A stretch of 64,000 nucleotides of DNA from Cyanobium sp. N.Huapi 1H5 (GCF_024345535.1 NZ_JAGQBH010000006.1:180047-244046), one strand, 5' to 3'; positions 1-9,185 are shown, numbered from the stretch's first letter. Program-made: numbers and translations. The notes: generated by a model not told the origin, from the sequence alone.

Positions 1-175
1 ATGGCCGGGCCCGTAGAGGTCGGTCATCAGCGGAAGGGTCCCGGGCACGGCGAGAGGGCTACGCGTTCTGAAGATCCTGACGGATGCCGGCCGGACTGCG
101 GCAGGGTGGGGGATCGACGCGGCCATCGTCCTGAGCGTCCCCTTCACCGGCTCCGATCGGACCCAGGCCGCTGCG

Positions 176-967
176 GTGACGCCTGGGTCCCCCCTGCTGG
201 TGGGCGTGCACGGCTGGTTGCTGGCGGGGCGTCTCTGGCACCCGCTCCAGCGGGAACTGGCGCCCCGCTGGACGCTGTGGTGCCCCGATCTGCCCGGATT
301 CGGCGGCAGCGACCGGCCCCGTGGGCTGCAGGCCAGCCTGGCCAGCTACGGGCGCTGGCTGGCGGAGGCCGTCCAGCGGGAAGCCGCCGGGCGGCCAGTG
401 GTGCTCCTGGGCCACTCCCTGGGGGGCAGCGTGGCGCTCCATGCGGCGCCCCTGCTGGGAGGACAGCTGCGGGGCCTGGTGGAGATCGCGGCGGGGGGCG
501 GTGTGTTCCAGCCCCGCCCCTTCGCCCGGGTGCGCCGCGGCGGGGCGGCCTTCCTGCGCTGGCGGCCGTCCTGGCTGGCCCGTCTGCCGGGCACGGAGGC
601 GATCCGCAGTCCCCTGCTGGCCGACGGCCGCGCCGCCCGGGGGCTGCTGGCCTGCAGCACCAACCGGGGCGCCGTGCGCCAGCTGCCAAGGCTGGCCGCC
701 GCCCTCACGGTGCCCAGCCTCTGGCTGGCCGGCAGCCGTGACCAGGTGATGGAGCCCCGCTACGTGCGCCACCTGGCCGGCTACAGCCCCGACCACCAGC
801 TGGCGATCCTTCCCGGGCTGGGCCACCTGCCGATGCTCGAGAACCCCCGCGCACTGGCGGCCCTGATCGACGCCTGGCTGACGGACGACCTGGGCCTGAC
901 GACCCAGCCCCCCGGGCCTCAGAGCGTGGCCAGTCCCTTCTCCTGCAGTTCCGCCAGCTGGGCGTAG
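176..967 (+). CDS. alpha/beta-fold hydrolase
   Basis: This 263-residue protein has the alpha/beta-hydrolase layout. An HGW oxyanion-region motif lies near residue 12, the nucleophile elbow GHSLGG puts the catalytic Ser at residue 81, a late Asp sits in GSRDQVMEP, and the catalytic His is in GLGHLPMLENP. The substrate cannot be told from the sequence. The GTG start is chosen because the conserved first strand (LLVGVHGW) begins a few residues later. The last roughly 16 codons overlap the convergent ABC-exporter gene and read as low-complexity sequence past the fold, so the functional protein probably ends near the DDLGL stretch. No signal peptide is seen, so it should be cytoplasmic. Confidence 0.85.
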   Translation: MTPGSPLLVGVHGWLLAGRLWHPLQRELAPRWTLWCPDLPGFGGSDRPRGLQASLASYGRWLAEAVQREAAGRPVVLLGHSLGGSVALHAAPLLGGQLRGLVEIAAGGGVFQPRPFARVRRGGAAFLRWRPSWLARLPGTEAIRSPLLADGRAARGLLACSTNRGAVRQLPRLAAALTVPSLWLAGSRDQVMEPRYVRHLAGYSPDHQLAILPGLGHLPMLENPRALAALIDAWLTDDLGLTTQPPGPQSVASPFSCSSASWA

Positions 968-2718
968 AGACCGCCGACGGCCCGCAGTTCGCGATGGTTG
1001 CCCTCTTCGATCAGGCGGCCGCGGCGCAGCACCAGGATGCGGTCGGCGGCCTCGACGGTGGCCAGGCGGTGGGCGATGACGATGGCGGTGCGGCCGCTGA
1101 GCAGGGTGTCAAGGTCCCGCTGCAGGGTTGCTTCGGTGGAGGGGTCCATGAAGGCCGTGGCCTCGTCCATCACCAGCACCGACGGGTCACGGATCGCCAC
1201 CCGCGCCACCGCCAGCAGCTGACGCTCGCCGGAGGAGAGGTTGCCGCCCCGCTCCCGCAGCTCGGAAGCCAGCCCATCGCCCAGCCGGGCCAGCAGGGGG
1301 CCGAGGCCGAGGTCGCCGCAGAGCCGTTCCAGATCCGCATCGCTGATGGCCGCATCGAGGCGCAGGTTCTCCGCCACGTTGCCGCTGAACAGGAACGTGT
1401 CCTGCAGCACCACCCCCAGGCGGCGGCGCAGGGTGGCGATCGGCAGCTCGCGGATGTCGACCCCGTCGAGGCGGATGGTCCCCTGCTGGGGTTCGTAGAG
1501 CCGGCAGAGGAGGCGGATCACCGTGGTCTTGCCGGATCCGGTGGGGCCCACGATCGCCACGTGCTCACCGGGGGCGATGCGGAAGGAGAGGTCGGTGAGG
1601 ATCGGGTCGTCGGGGCGGTAGGCGAAGGAGACGTTCTCGAACTCCACCTCGCCGGGGCTGAACCGTTCCGCCCCCGACACCATGGCGGCGGCGCTGCGCT
1701 GGCTGGTGGGCAGATCGGCGATCTCGATCGGCTGCTCGAGCAGCTCGCCGATGCGCTCCACCGCGGTGAGGCCCCCCTGGATCTGGGTGAAGCGCTCCGC
1801 CAGCTGCCGCAGGGGATCGAACACCCGCTGGGAAAACAGGATGAAGGTGGTGAGGGTCCCCAGGCCCATGGCGCCGCCGGTGACCATGGCACCGCCGAGG
1901 GCCAGCACCAGCGCGACGGCCGCCAGGGCCACCCACTCGATGAAGGCGGAGATGGCGCTGTCGTAGAAGATCGTGCCGGTCACTGCCCGGCGGTAGGCGT
2001 CGGTGGTGTGGGAGAAGCGGGCGCCGTTGACGGCCTCGCGGCGGAACATCTGCACCACCTCCAGGCCCTGGAGGTTCTCCTGCAGGTCGGCGTTGAGCTG
2101 GCCCAGCTCCTCCCGCACCCGGTAGTTGGCCTTGCGGTAGCGGCCCTGCAGCCAGAGCACACCGAGGGTGACGGGCACCTGGCTGACGAGCAGCAGCAGC
2201 CCGAGACGCCACTCGATGGAAAGCATGGTGAGACCGATCACCAGCAGGGTGACCAGGTCGGAGAGCACCCCCACAGCGCCGCTGCCGAACACCTCGGCCA
2301 GGGCATCGACGTCGCTGGTGAGCCGGGTGAGCAGCTTGCCCACCGGCGTGCGGTCGTGGAAGCGCAGCGACAGGGCCATCGCATGGCGGAACAGGTCGTC
2401 GCGGATACGCGCGGTGAGGCGCTGGCCCACCACCTGCACGTTGTAGGTCTGGGTGCCCTGGAGGGAGAGGCGCAGCAGCACCGCCGCCAGCAGCATCGCC
2501 ACCAGCACCCGCAGGGCCGTCGGCACCGACAGGGGTGTCAGCCAGGGCATCACCTCCTCGCCCCGGAGCTTGGAGATCACCTGGCCCACCAGCAGCGGCT
2601 GCACCGAGGCCGCCAGGGCCAGGGGAATCAGCAGCATCAGGGACAGCAGCAGCCGCTTGCGGTCCCGGCCCAGGTAGGGCAGCAGGCGCCGCAGTCGCTG
2701 GCCGTCGAGACTGCTCAT
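919..2718 (-). CDS. ABC exporter, fused membrane and ATPase domains
   Basis: A 599-residue half-transporter of the MsbA/MdlB type. Residues 1 to about 330 form a six-helix type I exporter membrane domain, followed by a nucleotide-binding domain with Walker [10 protein letters not shown], signature LSSGERQ, Walker [13 protein letters not shown] and a switch His in [10 protein letters not shown]. It should act as a dimer exporting a lipid, peptide or hydrophobic compound; the substrate is unknown. Its ATG overlaps the hisG stop by 4 nt (ATGA), so the two genes are probably translationally coupled, an arrangement known in marine Synechococcus. Walker B is followed by TAFMD where most exporters have TSALD or TSSVD. 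Confidence 0.93.
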   Translation of the reverse strand: MSSLDGQRLRRLLPYLGRDRKRLLLSLMLLIPLALAASVQPLLVGQVISKLRGEEVMPWLTPLSVPTALRVLVAMLLAAVLLRLSLQGTQTYNVQVVGQRLTARIRDDLFRHAMALSLRFHDRTPVGKLLTRLTSDVDALAEVFGSGAVGVLSDLVTLLVIGLTMLSIEWRLGLLLLVSQVPVTLGVLWLQGRYRKANYRVREELGQLNADLQENLQGLEVVQMFRREAVNGARFSHTTDAYRRAVTGTIFYDSAISAFIEWVALAAVALVLALGGAMVTGGAMGLGTLTTFILFSQRVFDPLRQLAERFTQIQGGLTAVERIGELLEQPIEIADLPTSQRSAAAMVSGAERFSPGEVEFENVSFAYRPDDPILTDLSFRIAPGEHVAIVGPTGSGKTTVIRLLCRLYEPQQGTIRLDGVDIRELPIATLRRRLGVVLQDTFLFSGNVAENLRLDAAISDADLERLCGDLGLGPLLARLGDGLASELRERGGNLSSGERQLLAVARVAIRDPSVLVMDEATAFMDPSTEATLQRDLDTLLSGRTAIVIAHRLATVEAADRILVLRRGRLIEEGNHRELRAVGGLYAQLAELQEKGLATL

Positions 2719-3383
2719 CGGGTAAGCACCTGGGCGGCAGACACACGCTCCACCAGGCCCTGGAGGGTGCCGTCATCGAGCCGCAGGGCCAGGGGGTGGC
2801 CGATCAGACGGGCCGTGCTGCTGAAGAGATCCTCGATCGCCACCAGCCCGTTGTCCCGCAGGGTGCGGCCGGTGGCCACCAGATCGACGATCGCCTCGGA
2901 CATCCCCGTGATCGGACCCAGCTCCACCGACCCGGTGAGATGGATCAGCTCCACCGGCAGGTCCAGCTGCTCGAAGAAGGCTTCGGCGCAGCGGGTGAAC
3001 TTGCTCGCCACCCGGCAGTGGGCCGGCAGGTCCGCGGCCCGGCGGTAGCCGCTGCTCGCCTTCACCGCCACCGCCATGCGGCAGCCGCCGAAGCCCAGAT
3101 CCACCAGCTGGGCCACCGGCAGCTGGTGCTCCCGCAGCACGTCGTACCCCACCACCCCGAGCTGGGCCTGGCCGTAGGCCACATAGACCGGCACGTCGGC
3201 GTTGCGCACGAGCAGGGCCCGGGCCGTGCCGCAGGCGCTGGGCACCATCAGCAGACGGTTGTCCTCCTCCAGCAGGGCGGAGAAATCGAGGCCGGCCGCC
3301 TGGAAGCGGCGCACGGAGTCCTTCAGCAGGGCGCCCTTGGCCAGGGCGACGGTGATCGGGGACCGCTGGTTCGCGGTGATCAT
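2715..3383 (-). CDS. hisG: ATP phosphoribosyltransferase, short form
   Basis: HisG catalyses the first step of histidine synthesis, joining ATP and PRPP. The 222-residue length fits the short form, which lacks the C-terminal regulatory domain and normally needs HisZ; no hisZ is visible here. Family motifs include [11 protein letters not shown] at the N-terminus, a glycine-rich central region and the PRPP loop area around [18 protein letters not shown]. The ATG at 3383 is preferred; an in-frame TTG at 3398 would add five residues. It is upstream of, and overlaps, the ABC exporter gene. Confidence 0.93.
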   Translation of the reverse strand: MITANQRSPITVALAKGALLKDSVRRFQAAGLDFSALLEEDNRLLMVPSACGTARALLVRNADVPVYVAYGQAQLGVVGYDVLREHQLPVAQLVDLGFGGCRMAVAVKASSGYRRAADLPAHCRVASKFTRCAEAFFEQLDLPVELIHLTGSVELGPITGMSEAIVDLVATGRTLRDNGLVAIEDLFSSTARLIGHPLALRLDDGTLQGLVERVSAAQVLTR

Positions 3384-3412
3384 GGAAGCCAGCAGCAACC
3401 TGGACTGTAACG

Positions 3413-4171
3413 ATGCCGGATCATGCCGAAGCCGTGCCCGCCACCGCCCTGCAGGTGGCGCTGCTGCCGGTGCTCCGGGACAACTACCTGTTCGTCCTCC
3501 ACGACGGCCGGCGGGCGGTGCTGGTGGATCCGGCGGTGGCGGAGCCGGCGAGCGCCTGGCTGAAGCAGCGGCACCTGGAGCTGGTGGCCGTGCTGCACAC
3601 CCACCACCACAGCGATCACATCGGTGGCACCCCCGCCCTGCTGCGGGAATGGCCCCGGGCCGAGGTGGTGGCGGCCCGCGACGACCGGGAGCGGATCCCC
3701 TTCCAGACCCGGGGGGTGGCGGACGGCGATCACTTCACCCTGCTGGGCCAGCCGGTGGAGGTGCTGGCGGTGCCGGGCCACACCCGCGCCCATATCGCCT
3801 TCCACCTGCCCCTGCAAGGGGAGCTGTTCTGCGGCGACACCCTGTTCGCCGCTGGCTGCGGCCGGCTGTTCGAAGGAACCCCCGAGCAGATGCACCGTTC
3901 CCTGCAGCGGCTGGCCGCCCTGCCGGAGACCACCCGGGTGTGGTGCGCCCATGAGTACACCGAGGCCAACCTGCGCTGGGCCGCGGCCCAGCGGCCGGGG
4001 GACGGGGCCATCGCCGAACGGCTGGCCGCGGTGCGGCTCACCCGTGCCCAGGACGGACCCACGATCCCCAGCAGCATCGGCGAGGAGCGCCGCACCAACC
4101 TGTTCGTGCGGGCGGCGGATCCCGGGGAACTGGCCGAGCTGCGCCGCAGCAAGAATGACTGGGTGAATTGA
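3413..4171 (+). CDS. gloB: hydroxyacylglutathione hydrolase (glyoxalase II)
   Basis: A metallo-beta-lactamase-fold hydrolase of 252 residues that converts S-lactoylglutathione to lactate and glutathione, the second step of methylglyoxal removal. The binuclear metal signature THHHSDH is at residues 63-69, later metal ligands are in VPGHTRAH and the CGDTLF segment, and the C-terminal half ([12 protein letters not shown]) is typical of GloB rather than of generic MBL proteins. It is divergent from hisG with only about 30 bp between the starts. Confidence 0.93.
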   Translation: MPDHAEAVPATALQVALLPVLRDNYLFVLHDGRRAVLVDPAVAEPASAWLKQRHLELVAVLHTHHHSDHIGGTPALLREWPRAEVVAARDDRERIPFQTRGVADGDHFTLLGQPVEVLAVPGHTRAHIAFHLPLQGELFCGDTLFAAGCGRLFEGTPEQMHRSLQRLAALPETTRVWCAHEYTEANLRWAAAQRPGDGAIAERLAAVRLTRAQDGPTIPSSIGEERRTNLFVRAADPGELAELRRSKNDWVN

Positions 4172-4276
4172 GCACGGCGGCGAGAAAATTGTGTTGCACA
4201 ACACAGCCCGATGTTCGCTGCGTGGGGTGATGGCACCAACCGGGTAACCTCACCGGGATCAATTCCAGCGGACAGG

Positions 4277-4645
4277 ATGGAGACGGCTTCGATTCGATCG
4301 GACGATGTCCTCGAGGCCGATGGTGCGATCAGACTGCGCAAAGTTGTGCTCTCGGGTCGCCTCGACATGCTGGGCGTCGAGGAGATTGCCCTGAAGCTGA
4401 CTTCGCTGACAGCGATCAAACCGCTGCCGGTGATTCTTGATCTGCGCGAGGTCAGTTTTCTGGCCTCCATCGGTATCCGCAGCATCATCTCCAGCGCCCG
4501 GGCCCTGGATCAGAAAGGGGGTCGCATGGTGATCCTGCTGGGCGAGAATGCGCTCGTGAAGGCCACCCTGGAGTCCACCGGCATCGACGACATCATTCCG
4601 ATGGTCTCCGATCCCGAGCAGGCCGAACGGGACGCCCTGGCCTGA
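4277..4645 (+). CDS. STAS-domain anti-sigma factor antagonist
   Basis: A single STAS domain of about 122 residues, like SpoIIAA and RsbV. In such systems the unphosphorylated antagonist binds the anti-sigma kinase and frees its partner. The segment LDLREVSFLASIGIRSI matches the region around the phospho-acceptor serine, although the usual D-S-[ST]-G reads A-S-I-G. The ATG at 4277 is chosen because the STAS strands begin soon after it; an upstream in-frame ATG at 4211 would add 22 non-conserved residues. The next gene is an RsbW-like kinase 10 bp downstream, followed by a PP2C phosphatase, giving a complete partner-switching set. Confidence 0.85.
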   Translation: METASIRSDDVLEADGAIRLRKVVLSGRLDMLGVEEIALKLTSLTAIKPLPVILDLREVSFLASIGIRSIISSARALDQKGGRMVILLGENALVKATLESTGIDDIIPMVSDPEQAERDALA

Positions 4646-4655
4646 GGTGGTCCCG

Positions 4656-5105
4656 ATGGCGCCCCCCCGGCCCGACGTCCTCTCCCTTTCGGTGCGGCCC
4701 AGCCCCAACGGCCTGCGGGAGAGCTCCCTCTGGCTGACGGAGCATTGCGGCCGCCAGGCCGTGCCCCCCGGGCCCACCGGCAAGCTCGAGCTCTGCCTCA
4801 ACGAGGTTCTGGCCAACCTGCTGGAGCACGGCGGTGCTGCGGAAAGCGATCACCCGGTGGAACTGACCCTGGAACTGCTCGACAGCGGCGACCGGGGCCT
4901 GGCCAGGCTCACCATCAGCGATGCCGGGCCGGCTTTCGATCCCCTGTCCGTCAGCCGCGGCCCCCTGCCCCGCACGCTGGCGGAAGCGGAGCCCGGCGGC
5001 CTCGGTCTGCTGCTGGTGATGCAGTTCATGGATGAACGCAGCTACGCCCGGGAGGGGGAGCGGAACGTGCTTAAGCTCGGCATCCACTGGCCCAAAGGCC
5101 CCTGA
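4656..5105 (+). CDS. RsbW-like anti-sigma kinase (HATPase_c_2)
   Basis: A 149-residue GHKL ATPase of the anti-sigma factor class. The N-box reads NEVLANLLEHG, the G1 box region DAGPAF, and the later ATP-lid glycines lie in EPGGLGLLLVMQFMD. Such proteins phosphorylate the STAS antagonist and hold a sigma factor or other target. The stop codon lies in the sequence CTGA, with the CTG in frame for the next gene. An in-frame GTG at 4647 is an alternative start. The target is not visible next door; the closest sigma factor is at 55.5 kb. Confidence 0.85.
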   Translation: MAPPRPDVLSLSVRPSPNGLRESSLWLTEHCGRQAVPPGPTGKLELCLNEVLANLLEHGGAAESDHPVELTLELLDSGDRGLARLTISDAGPAFDPLSVSRGPLPRTLAEAEPGGLGLLLVMQFMDERSYAREGERNVLKLGIHWPKGP

Positions 5106-6325
5106 GCCCCTCGACCATCGCCTCCCTTCCCTTCGAGGAGATTCCCCTGTTCCGCCACGTCGAGGCGGACGCTCTGGCGGAAGCGCTGAACCACTGCCAG
5201 CTGCTGCCCCTGACGCCGGGCCAGGTGCTGCTCAGCCCCGGCCAGACCAACGAGGACATCTTCATCATCCTGGCGGGGACCGTCTCGGTGCACCTCGGCG
5301 CCGATGGTTACCGGGGCAAGGGGATGGCCATCCCCATCGGTCAGTGCATCGGGGAGTTCTCCGCCATCGACGGCCAGCCGACCTCGGCCCTGGTGCGGGC
5401 CGAAGATGAGGCCACCGTGCTGCGCATCCCCCAGCAGGTGTTCTGGGCGGAGATGGTGTCCCTGCCCGGGGTGGCGCGCAACATGATGATCTCCCTGGTG
5501 GAGCGCACCCGGCTCACCAACCAGCTGACCCTGGAGGCCCAGCGGGAGGCCCTCGAACTCGCCCAGCTGCGCAAGGAACTGGACCTGGCCCGCGACCTGC
5601 AGCGGACCATGCTGCCCGCCCAGGGCTGCCTGTTCCCCGACCATCCCGCCCTCGAGCTCGCCTGCCTGATGGAGCCGGCCACCACGGTGGCCGGTGATTT
5701 CTTCGATGCCTTCTTCGTCGACCCCGACCGGCTGTTCGTCTGCATCGGCGACGTGTCCGGCCATGGTCTCGGAGCGGCGCTGTTCATGGCCCGCACGGTG
5801 GGGCTGCTCAGGGGTGTGGCCAACACCGAGGCCACCCCTGACGCGGTCCTGCGCCGTCTCAACGACAGCCTCAGTGAAGGCAACGAGGCCGCCCTGTTCG
5901 TGACGATGGTCTGCGGCTTCCTGGAGCTGAGCACCGGCCTGTTCACCTACTCCAACGGCGGCCATTGCCCGCCCCTGCTGCAGCGGGATGGGGAGATCCG
6001 GCCGATCCCGATGCCCCGGGGCGCGCTGCTGGGGGTGTTCCCCGGCCGCCCCTACCAGAGCCTGACCCTGACGCTCGGGCCGGGCGACCTGCTGATGGTG
6101 TACACCGACGGGGTCACCGAAGCGGAGAACATCGCCGGCGAACCCTTCGGCGTTCAGGGCTGCCAGCGCCTGCTGGATGGGGCCGGCCAGGCCCCGCTCG
6201 ATGCCCTCATCGACGGCCTGCGCCAGAGCCTGCGGGGCTTCACCAGCAGCAACCACCTCGAGGACGACGCCACCCTGCTGCTGCTGCGACGCCGGCCCGA
6301 TACCGGCGTCAGGGGGGGGAGCTGA
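5102..6325 (+). CDS. cNMP-binding domain plus SpoIIE/RsbU-type PP2C phosphatase
   Basis: Domains in order: a cyclic-nucleotide-binding-like beta roll (about residues 10-130, from IPLFRHVEADALAEAL to the IPQQVF segment), a coiled linker rich in Glu, Leu and Arg, and a PP2C/SpoIIE phosphatase with metal motifs GDVSGHGLGAALFMA and YTDGVTEAEN. It should dephosphorylate the STAS antagonist in response to a ligand. The first ATG/GTG/TTG in frame is GTG 5225, which would cut off the start of the beta roll. The reading frame is open from 5075 and contains no standard start before 5225. CTG 5102 overlaps the upstream TGA and is taken as a coupled start; ATC 5117 and ATT 5141 are alternatives. The 3' end overlaps the convergent ABC ATPase gene. 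Confidence 0.85.
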   Translation: MSPSTIASLPFEEIPLFRHVEADALAEALNHCQLLPLTPGQVLLSPGQTNEDIFIILAGTVSVHLGADGYRGKGMAIPIGQCIGEFSAIDGQPTSALVRAEDEATVLRIPQQVFWAEMVSLPGVARNMMISLVERTRLTNQLTLEAQREALELAQLRKELDLARDLQRTMLPAQGCLFPDHPALELACLMEPATTVAGDFFDAFFVDPDRLFVCIGDVSGHGLGAALFMARTVGLLRGVANTEATPDAVLRRLNDSLSEGNEAALFVTMVCGFLELSTGLFTYSNGGHCPPLLQRDGEIRPIPMPRGALLGVFPGRPYQSLTLTLGPGDLLMVYTDGVTEAENIAGEPFGVQGCQRLLDGAGQAPLDALIDGLRQSLRGFTSSNHLEDDATLLLLRRRPDTGVRGGS

Positions 6326-7523
6326 GGCTTCCGGCGTTGCGGCCCGGCGGCAGCGTCACCAGCGGCCGGCCCCCGGGAAACAGCAGCGCCGACTCACCGG
6401 CGCGGAACCGCAGCCGGCCCCGGCGGCCATGGGGATGGTCGGCCTCCAGGGGTGCCCGCCAGCGCAGCCGCTGGTCACCGAGCTGCACCTGGTAGAGCCA
6501 CTCCCGGCCGAGGAACTCCCGGCCGGTGATCCAGGCGGATCCGTCCTCACAGGGCAGGAACTCCAGGGCCTGGGGACGGACCATCACCTCAACGGCCTCG
6601 GATTCCCCGGAGCCGTCATGCCCCCCGGAGAGCGGCTCGAGCTCGCCGAGGGCGGTGTGCAGTCGGCGGCCCCGCCAGATGGCCGGCAACAGGTTGGACT
6701 GGAGCACGAACTGGCCGACGAAGGCGGTGGCGGGCCGGTCGACCAGCTCCCGCGGCGGGGCGCACTGGTGCAGCATCCCGTCGCGGAGCACCCCCACCCG
6801 GTCGCAGATCGCCAGCGCCTCCTCCGGATCGTGGGTCACCATCAGGCCGCTGGCACCGCAGCGGGCCAGGACGGCCGGCAGCTCGCTGCGCAGCCGCAGC
6901 CGCACCTCCACATCCAGGTTGGAGAAGGGCTCATCGAGCAGCACCACCGAGGGGGACGGCGCCAGGGCGCGGGCCATGGCCAGGCGCTGGCGCTGGCCGC
7001 CGGAGAGCTCGTGGGGGTAGCGGCGCTCCAGGCCGCCCAGGCCCAGCAGATCGAGCAGCCAGGCCACCCGGGCGGTGTCCTGGCCGCGGCGCAGGCCGAA
7101 GCAGGCGTTGCGCCAGGCATCGAGATGGGGGAAGAGGGCATCGTCCTGGAAGACCATGCCGACGCCGCGCCGCTCGGGGGGCAGCAGGCGGTCCGGGCCC
7201 GCCACCGGGCGTCCGCCGATGCTGATGGTGCCGCGGCCGGGGCGCTCGAAGCCGGCGATCAGGCGCAGCAGGGTGGTCTTGCCGCAACCGGAGGGGCCCA
7301 GCAGCCCCACCAGCTCCCCGGCCCCGAGGGCGAGGTCGATCCCCTGGAGGGTCCAGGCGGAGACGTCGCGGCCCGGGTAGCGGTACCAGAGGTCCTCGAT
7401 GCGGACGTGGGCGCCGGGGCCGGTCACATCCCCGGGGGTGAAGGCCGTGGCGGCGGCGGTGGACGGCGTGGCGATGGTCGTGACGATGGTGTTGGAGTAG
7501 GCCATAAGATCCCAGTCCCGCAT
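6309..7523 (-). CDS. ABC transporter ATPase, ferric-iron (FutC/FbpC)-like
   Basis: A 404-residue importer ATPase. It has Walker A GPSGCGKTT, a Q-loop in MVFQDDALFPHL, signature LSGGQRQRLAMARAL, Walker B VVLLDEPFSNLD and an H-loop in MVTHDPEEAL, followed by a C-terminal TOBE-like regulatory region. The sequence around the Q-loop and the long C-terminal domain fit the iron(III)/spermidine/sulfate subfamily, and FutC is my best guess. No permease or binding protein is nearby. An in-frame ATG at 7505 is an alternative start. Its start lies 11 bp from the divergent RidA gene. Confidence 0.85.
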   Translation of the reverse strand: MRDWDLMAYSNTIVTTIATPSTAAATAFTPGDVTGPGAHVRIEDLWYRYPGRDVSAWTLQGIDLALGAGELVGLLGPSGCGKTTLLRLIAGFERPGRGTISIGGRPVAGPDRLLPPERRGVGMVFQDDALFPHLDAWRNACFGLRRGQDTARVAWLLDLLGLGGLERRYPHELSGGQRQRLAMARALAPSPSVVLLDEPFSNLDVEVRLRLRSELPAVLARCGASGLMVTHDPEEALAICDRVGVLRDGMLHQCAPPRELVDRPATAFVGQFVLQSNLLPAIWRGRRLHTALGELEPLSGGHDGSGESEAVEVMVRPQALEFLPCEDGSAWITGREFLGREWLYQVQLGDQRLRWRAPLEADHPHGRRGRLRFRAGESALLFPGGRPLVTLPPGRNAGSLSSPP

Positions 7524-7534
7524 TTTTACCCGTC

Positions 7535-7963
7535 ATGAGTTCCAGCGCTGGCGGAGGTGACCAAAGGCACAGCCCCTTGTCTCATCCGGTCAACACCCCG
7601 GAGGCCCCCGCCCCGGTGGGGCCCTACAACCAGGCCGTGCTCGCCGGCGGGGTCCTCTACTGCTCCGGCCAGATCGCCCTCGACCCGGTGAGCGGGGTGC
7701 TGGTGGGTGATGGCGACGTGGAGGCCGAGACCCGCCAGGTGCTGAGCAATCTCCAGGCGGTGCTGGCCGCCGCCGGCTGCCGCCCCGATCAGGTGGTGCG
7801 CACCACGGTCTATCTGGTCGACCTCGGCGATTTCGCCCGGGTGAACGCCCTCTACGCCGGTCTGTTCAGCGAGGGCGTCGCTCCGGCCCGCGCCTGCGTG
7901 CAGGTGGCGGCCCTGCCCAGGGGCGCCCGGGTGGAAATCGACGCCATCGCCCTGGCCGCCTGA
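7535..7963 (+). CDS. RidA family reactive imine/enamine deaminase
   Basis: A 142-residue YjgF/YER057c/UK114 protein. RidA proteins are trimers that hydrolyse reactive 2-aminoacrylate and similar enamines. The core reads APAPVGPYNQAV, YCSGQIALDP, TTVYLVDLGDFARVNALYA and the Arg-containing RACVQVAALPRGARVEIDAIA. The N-terminus carries about 18 extra residues before VNTPEAP, so a later start such as TTG 7577 is possible, particularly since the annotated ATG is so close to the divergent ABC gene. Confidence 0.9.
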   Translation: MSSSAGGGDQRHSPLSHPVNTPEAPAPVGPYNQAVLAGGVLYCSGQIALDPVSGVLVGDGDVEAETRQVLSNLQAVLAAAGCRPDQVVRTTVYLVDLGDFARVNALYAGLFSEGVAPARACVQVAALPRGARVEIDAIALAA

Positions 7964-8031
7964 ACCGGTTCTCACCGGAGGCTCACGCCCTGCCGCTGGC
8001 TGGGGGGGACGGGCTGAGGCAACCTGGAACG

Positions 8032-8307
8032 ATGGAGACCCCGTTCGGCACCTGGTTTCACGAGGTGGTGGTGATGACACCGGGCCGCTTCGAAGAGGCC
8101 GTGGAGGCGGTGCTGGCGGTGCAGCAGTTCAAGACCGTTGTGCTGCACCTCAGTGCCATGGCGCCGGAGGAGGCCCAGCGCACCATCGATTTCGTCTCCG
8201 GCGGCGTCTTCGCGCTGGACGGTCAGTCGGAGCGGCTGGGGGACACGGTGTTCCTGTTCGCGCCGGCCCTGGTGACGATCAGCCGGGACCAGGACGAACG
8301 GGCCTGA
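8032..8307 (+). CDS. short SepF-like cell-division protein
   Basis: At 91 residues this is essentially one SepF (DUF552) domain, matching EVVVMTPGRFEEAVEAVL, VVLHLSAM, AQRTIDFVSGGVFALDG and a final FLFAPALVTIS strand. SepF tethers FtsZ to the membrane and cyanobacterial SepF (Cdv2) is normally about twice this length. This copy lacks the long disordered linker and any obvious N-terminal amphipathic membrane helix, so it may be a paralogue with a cytosolic role. No other division gene is adjacent. Confidence 0.75.
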   Translation: METPFGTWFHEVVVMTPGRFEEAVEAVLAVQQFKTVVLHLSAMAPEEAQRTIDFVSGGVFALDGQSERLGDTVFLFAPALVTISRDQDERA

Positions 8308-8397
8308 GCCTTCGCGGTGCGTCTTCGCGGGCTGGCTGCCCCGCCCTTGTGGCGCCCGTGCCGGGGCAGTAACACGGGCGCTGGTCCCGTGCTGTCC

Positions 8398-8952
8398 ATG
8401 AAGCGTTCCACCGGCCAGGCCCCGCTGGTCCTCGCCTGGGCCCTGGGCCTGGTGCTGGCCGCCCCCGCCCCCTCGGCCCAGGCGACCCAGGCCGCCCAGG
8501 CGGTGGCGGCCGGTGGCGGCCGGATGGTGCTGGTCCGCACCGACCGCCAGCTGCCCGTCACCGGCGATCCGATCTGGGAACTGCAGCTGCTGCTCCCGGG
8601 CCAGCCGCCGCGGGCCTACGAGGCCCTGGTGGGCCGGGTGCGGCGCCAGGGGGGGGACCGCGACCGGCTGGGCAGCAAGGCCCCATTGCCGCGGGGCCGT
8701 TATGCCGTCACCGAGATCACCCCGGTCGCGCCAACGGATGACGTGGAGCTCGGCCGTTTCCTCTGGATCGGCCTGGAGCCCGCCTTCCCCACCGCCCGCC
8801 GGGGCCTGGGGATCCACCACGACCCCAGCGCCGGCCGGGGGCGGAGCAGCGGCACCGACGGCTGCATCGGGCTGATCCACGGCAACGACCTGCTGGTGCT
8901 GGGCGATCTGCTGCGCCGCAGCGGCACCACGGAGCTGGTGGTGAAGGACTGA
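8398..8952 (+). CDS. L,D-transpeptidase (YkuD)-like secreted protein
   Basis: The 184-residue protein begins with a signal peptide (about residues 1-29, ending APSAQA). Its C-terminal half carries the YkuD-like catalytic pattern: HH at 140-141 and SSGTDGC with the putative nucleophilic Cys at 156, followed by I-G-L. L,D-transpeptidases cross-link peptidoglycan or attach proteins to it in the periplasm. The usual motif is S/T-H-G-C, and here a D replaces the H before G-C. The ATG at 8398 is chosen because it starts directly at the signal peptide. Confidence 0.75.
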   Translation: MKRSTGQAPLVLAWALGLVLAAPAPSAQATQAAQAVAAGGGRMVLVRTDRQLPVTGDPIWELQLLLPGQPPRAYEALVGRVRRQGGDRDRLGSKAPLPRGRYAVTEITPVAPTDDVELGRFLWIGLEPAFPTARRGLGIHHDPSAGRGRSSGTDGCIGLIHGNDLLVLGDLLRRSGTTELVVKD

Positions 8953-8954
8953 GC

Positions 8955-9185
8955 TCAGGCGAGGCCGGCCAGGGCCTCCTTCAGCCGCGGCTCCAGATCC
9001 CTGCGCTGGGCCGGGTCCCCCACCAGCATCACGGTGCCGGTGCCGGGCCACCAGTTGAGGCGCAGGTTCGATTCGCCGTCCTCGATGACGAGCATCTCGA
9101 AGGCCCCTTCGTGGACCCAGTGACCGAAACAGCCCAGCCCTTCGACTAGCGACTGGAGTTCCTCCAGGGTTCCGTTGAAGGTCAC
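8955..9185 (-). CDS. hypothetical protein
   Basis: A 76-residue acidic soluble protein with no family I recognise. Visible features are an N-terminal helix (TLEELQSLVEGLG) and a tryptophan pair in LRLNWWPGTGTVMLVG. Its ATG overlaps the stop of the upstream Trp-rich gene by 4 nt (ATGA), which supports both being translated. It ends three bases after the convergent transpeptidase-like gene. Confidence 0.65.
   Translation of the reverse strand: MTFNGTLEELQSLVEGLGCFGHWVHEGAFEMLVIEDGESNLRLNWWPGTGTVMLVGDPAQRRDLEPRLKEALAGLA

Noticed and set aside
1..48. Possible 5' end of a minus-strand gene leaving the left edge (GTG 48 or ATG 27, reading LPLMTDLYGPGH)
   Set aside because: MTDLY recalls the start of nicotinate phosphoribosyltransferases, but 16 codons are too few and the following residues do not fit well.
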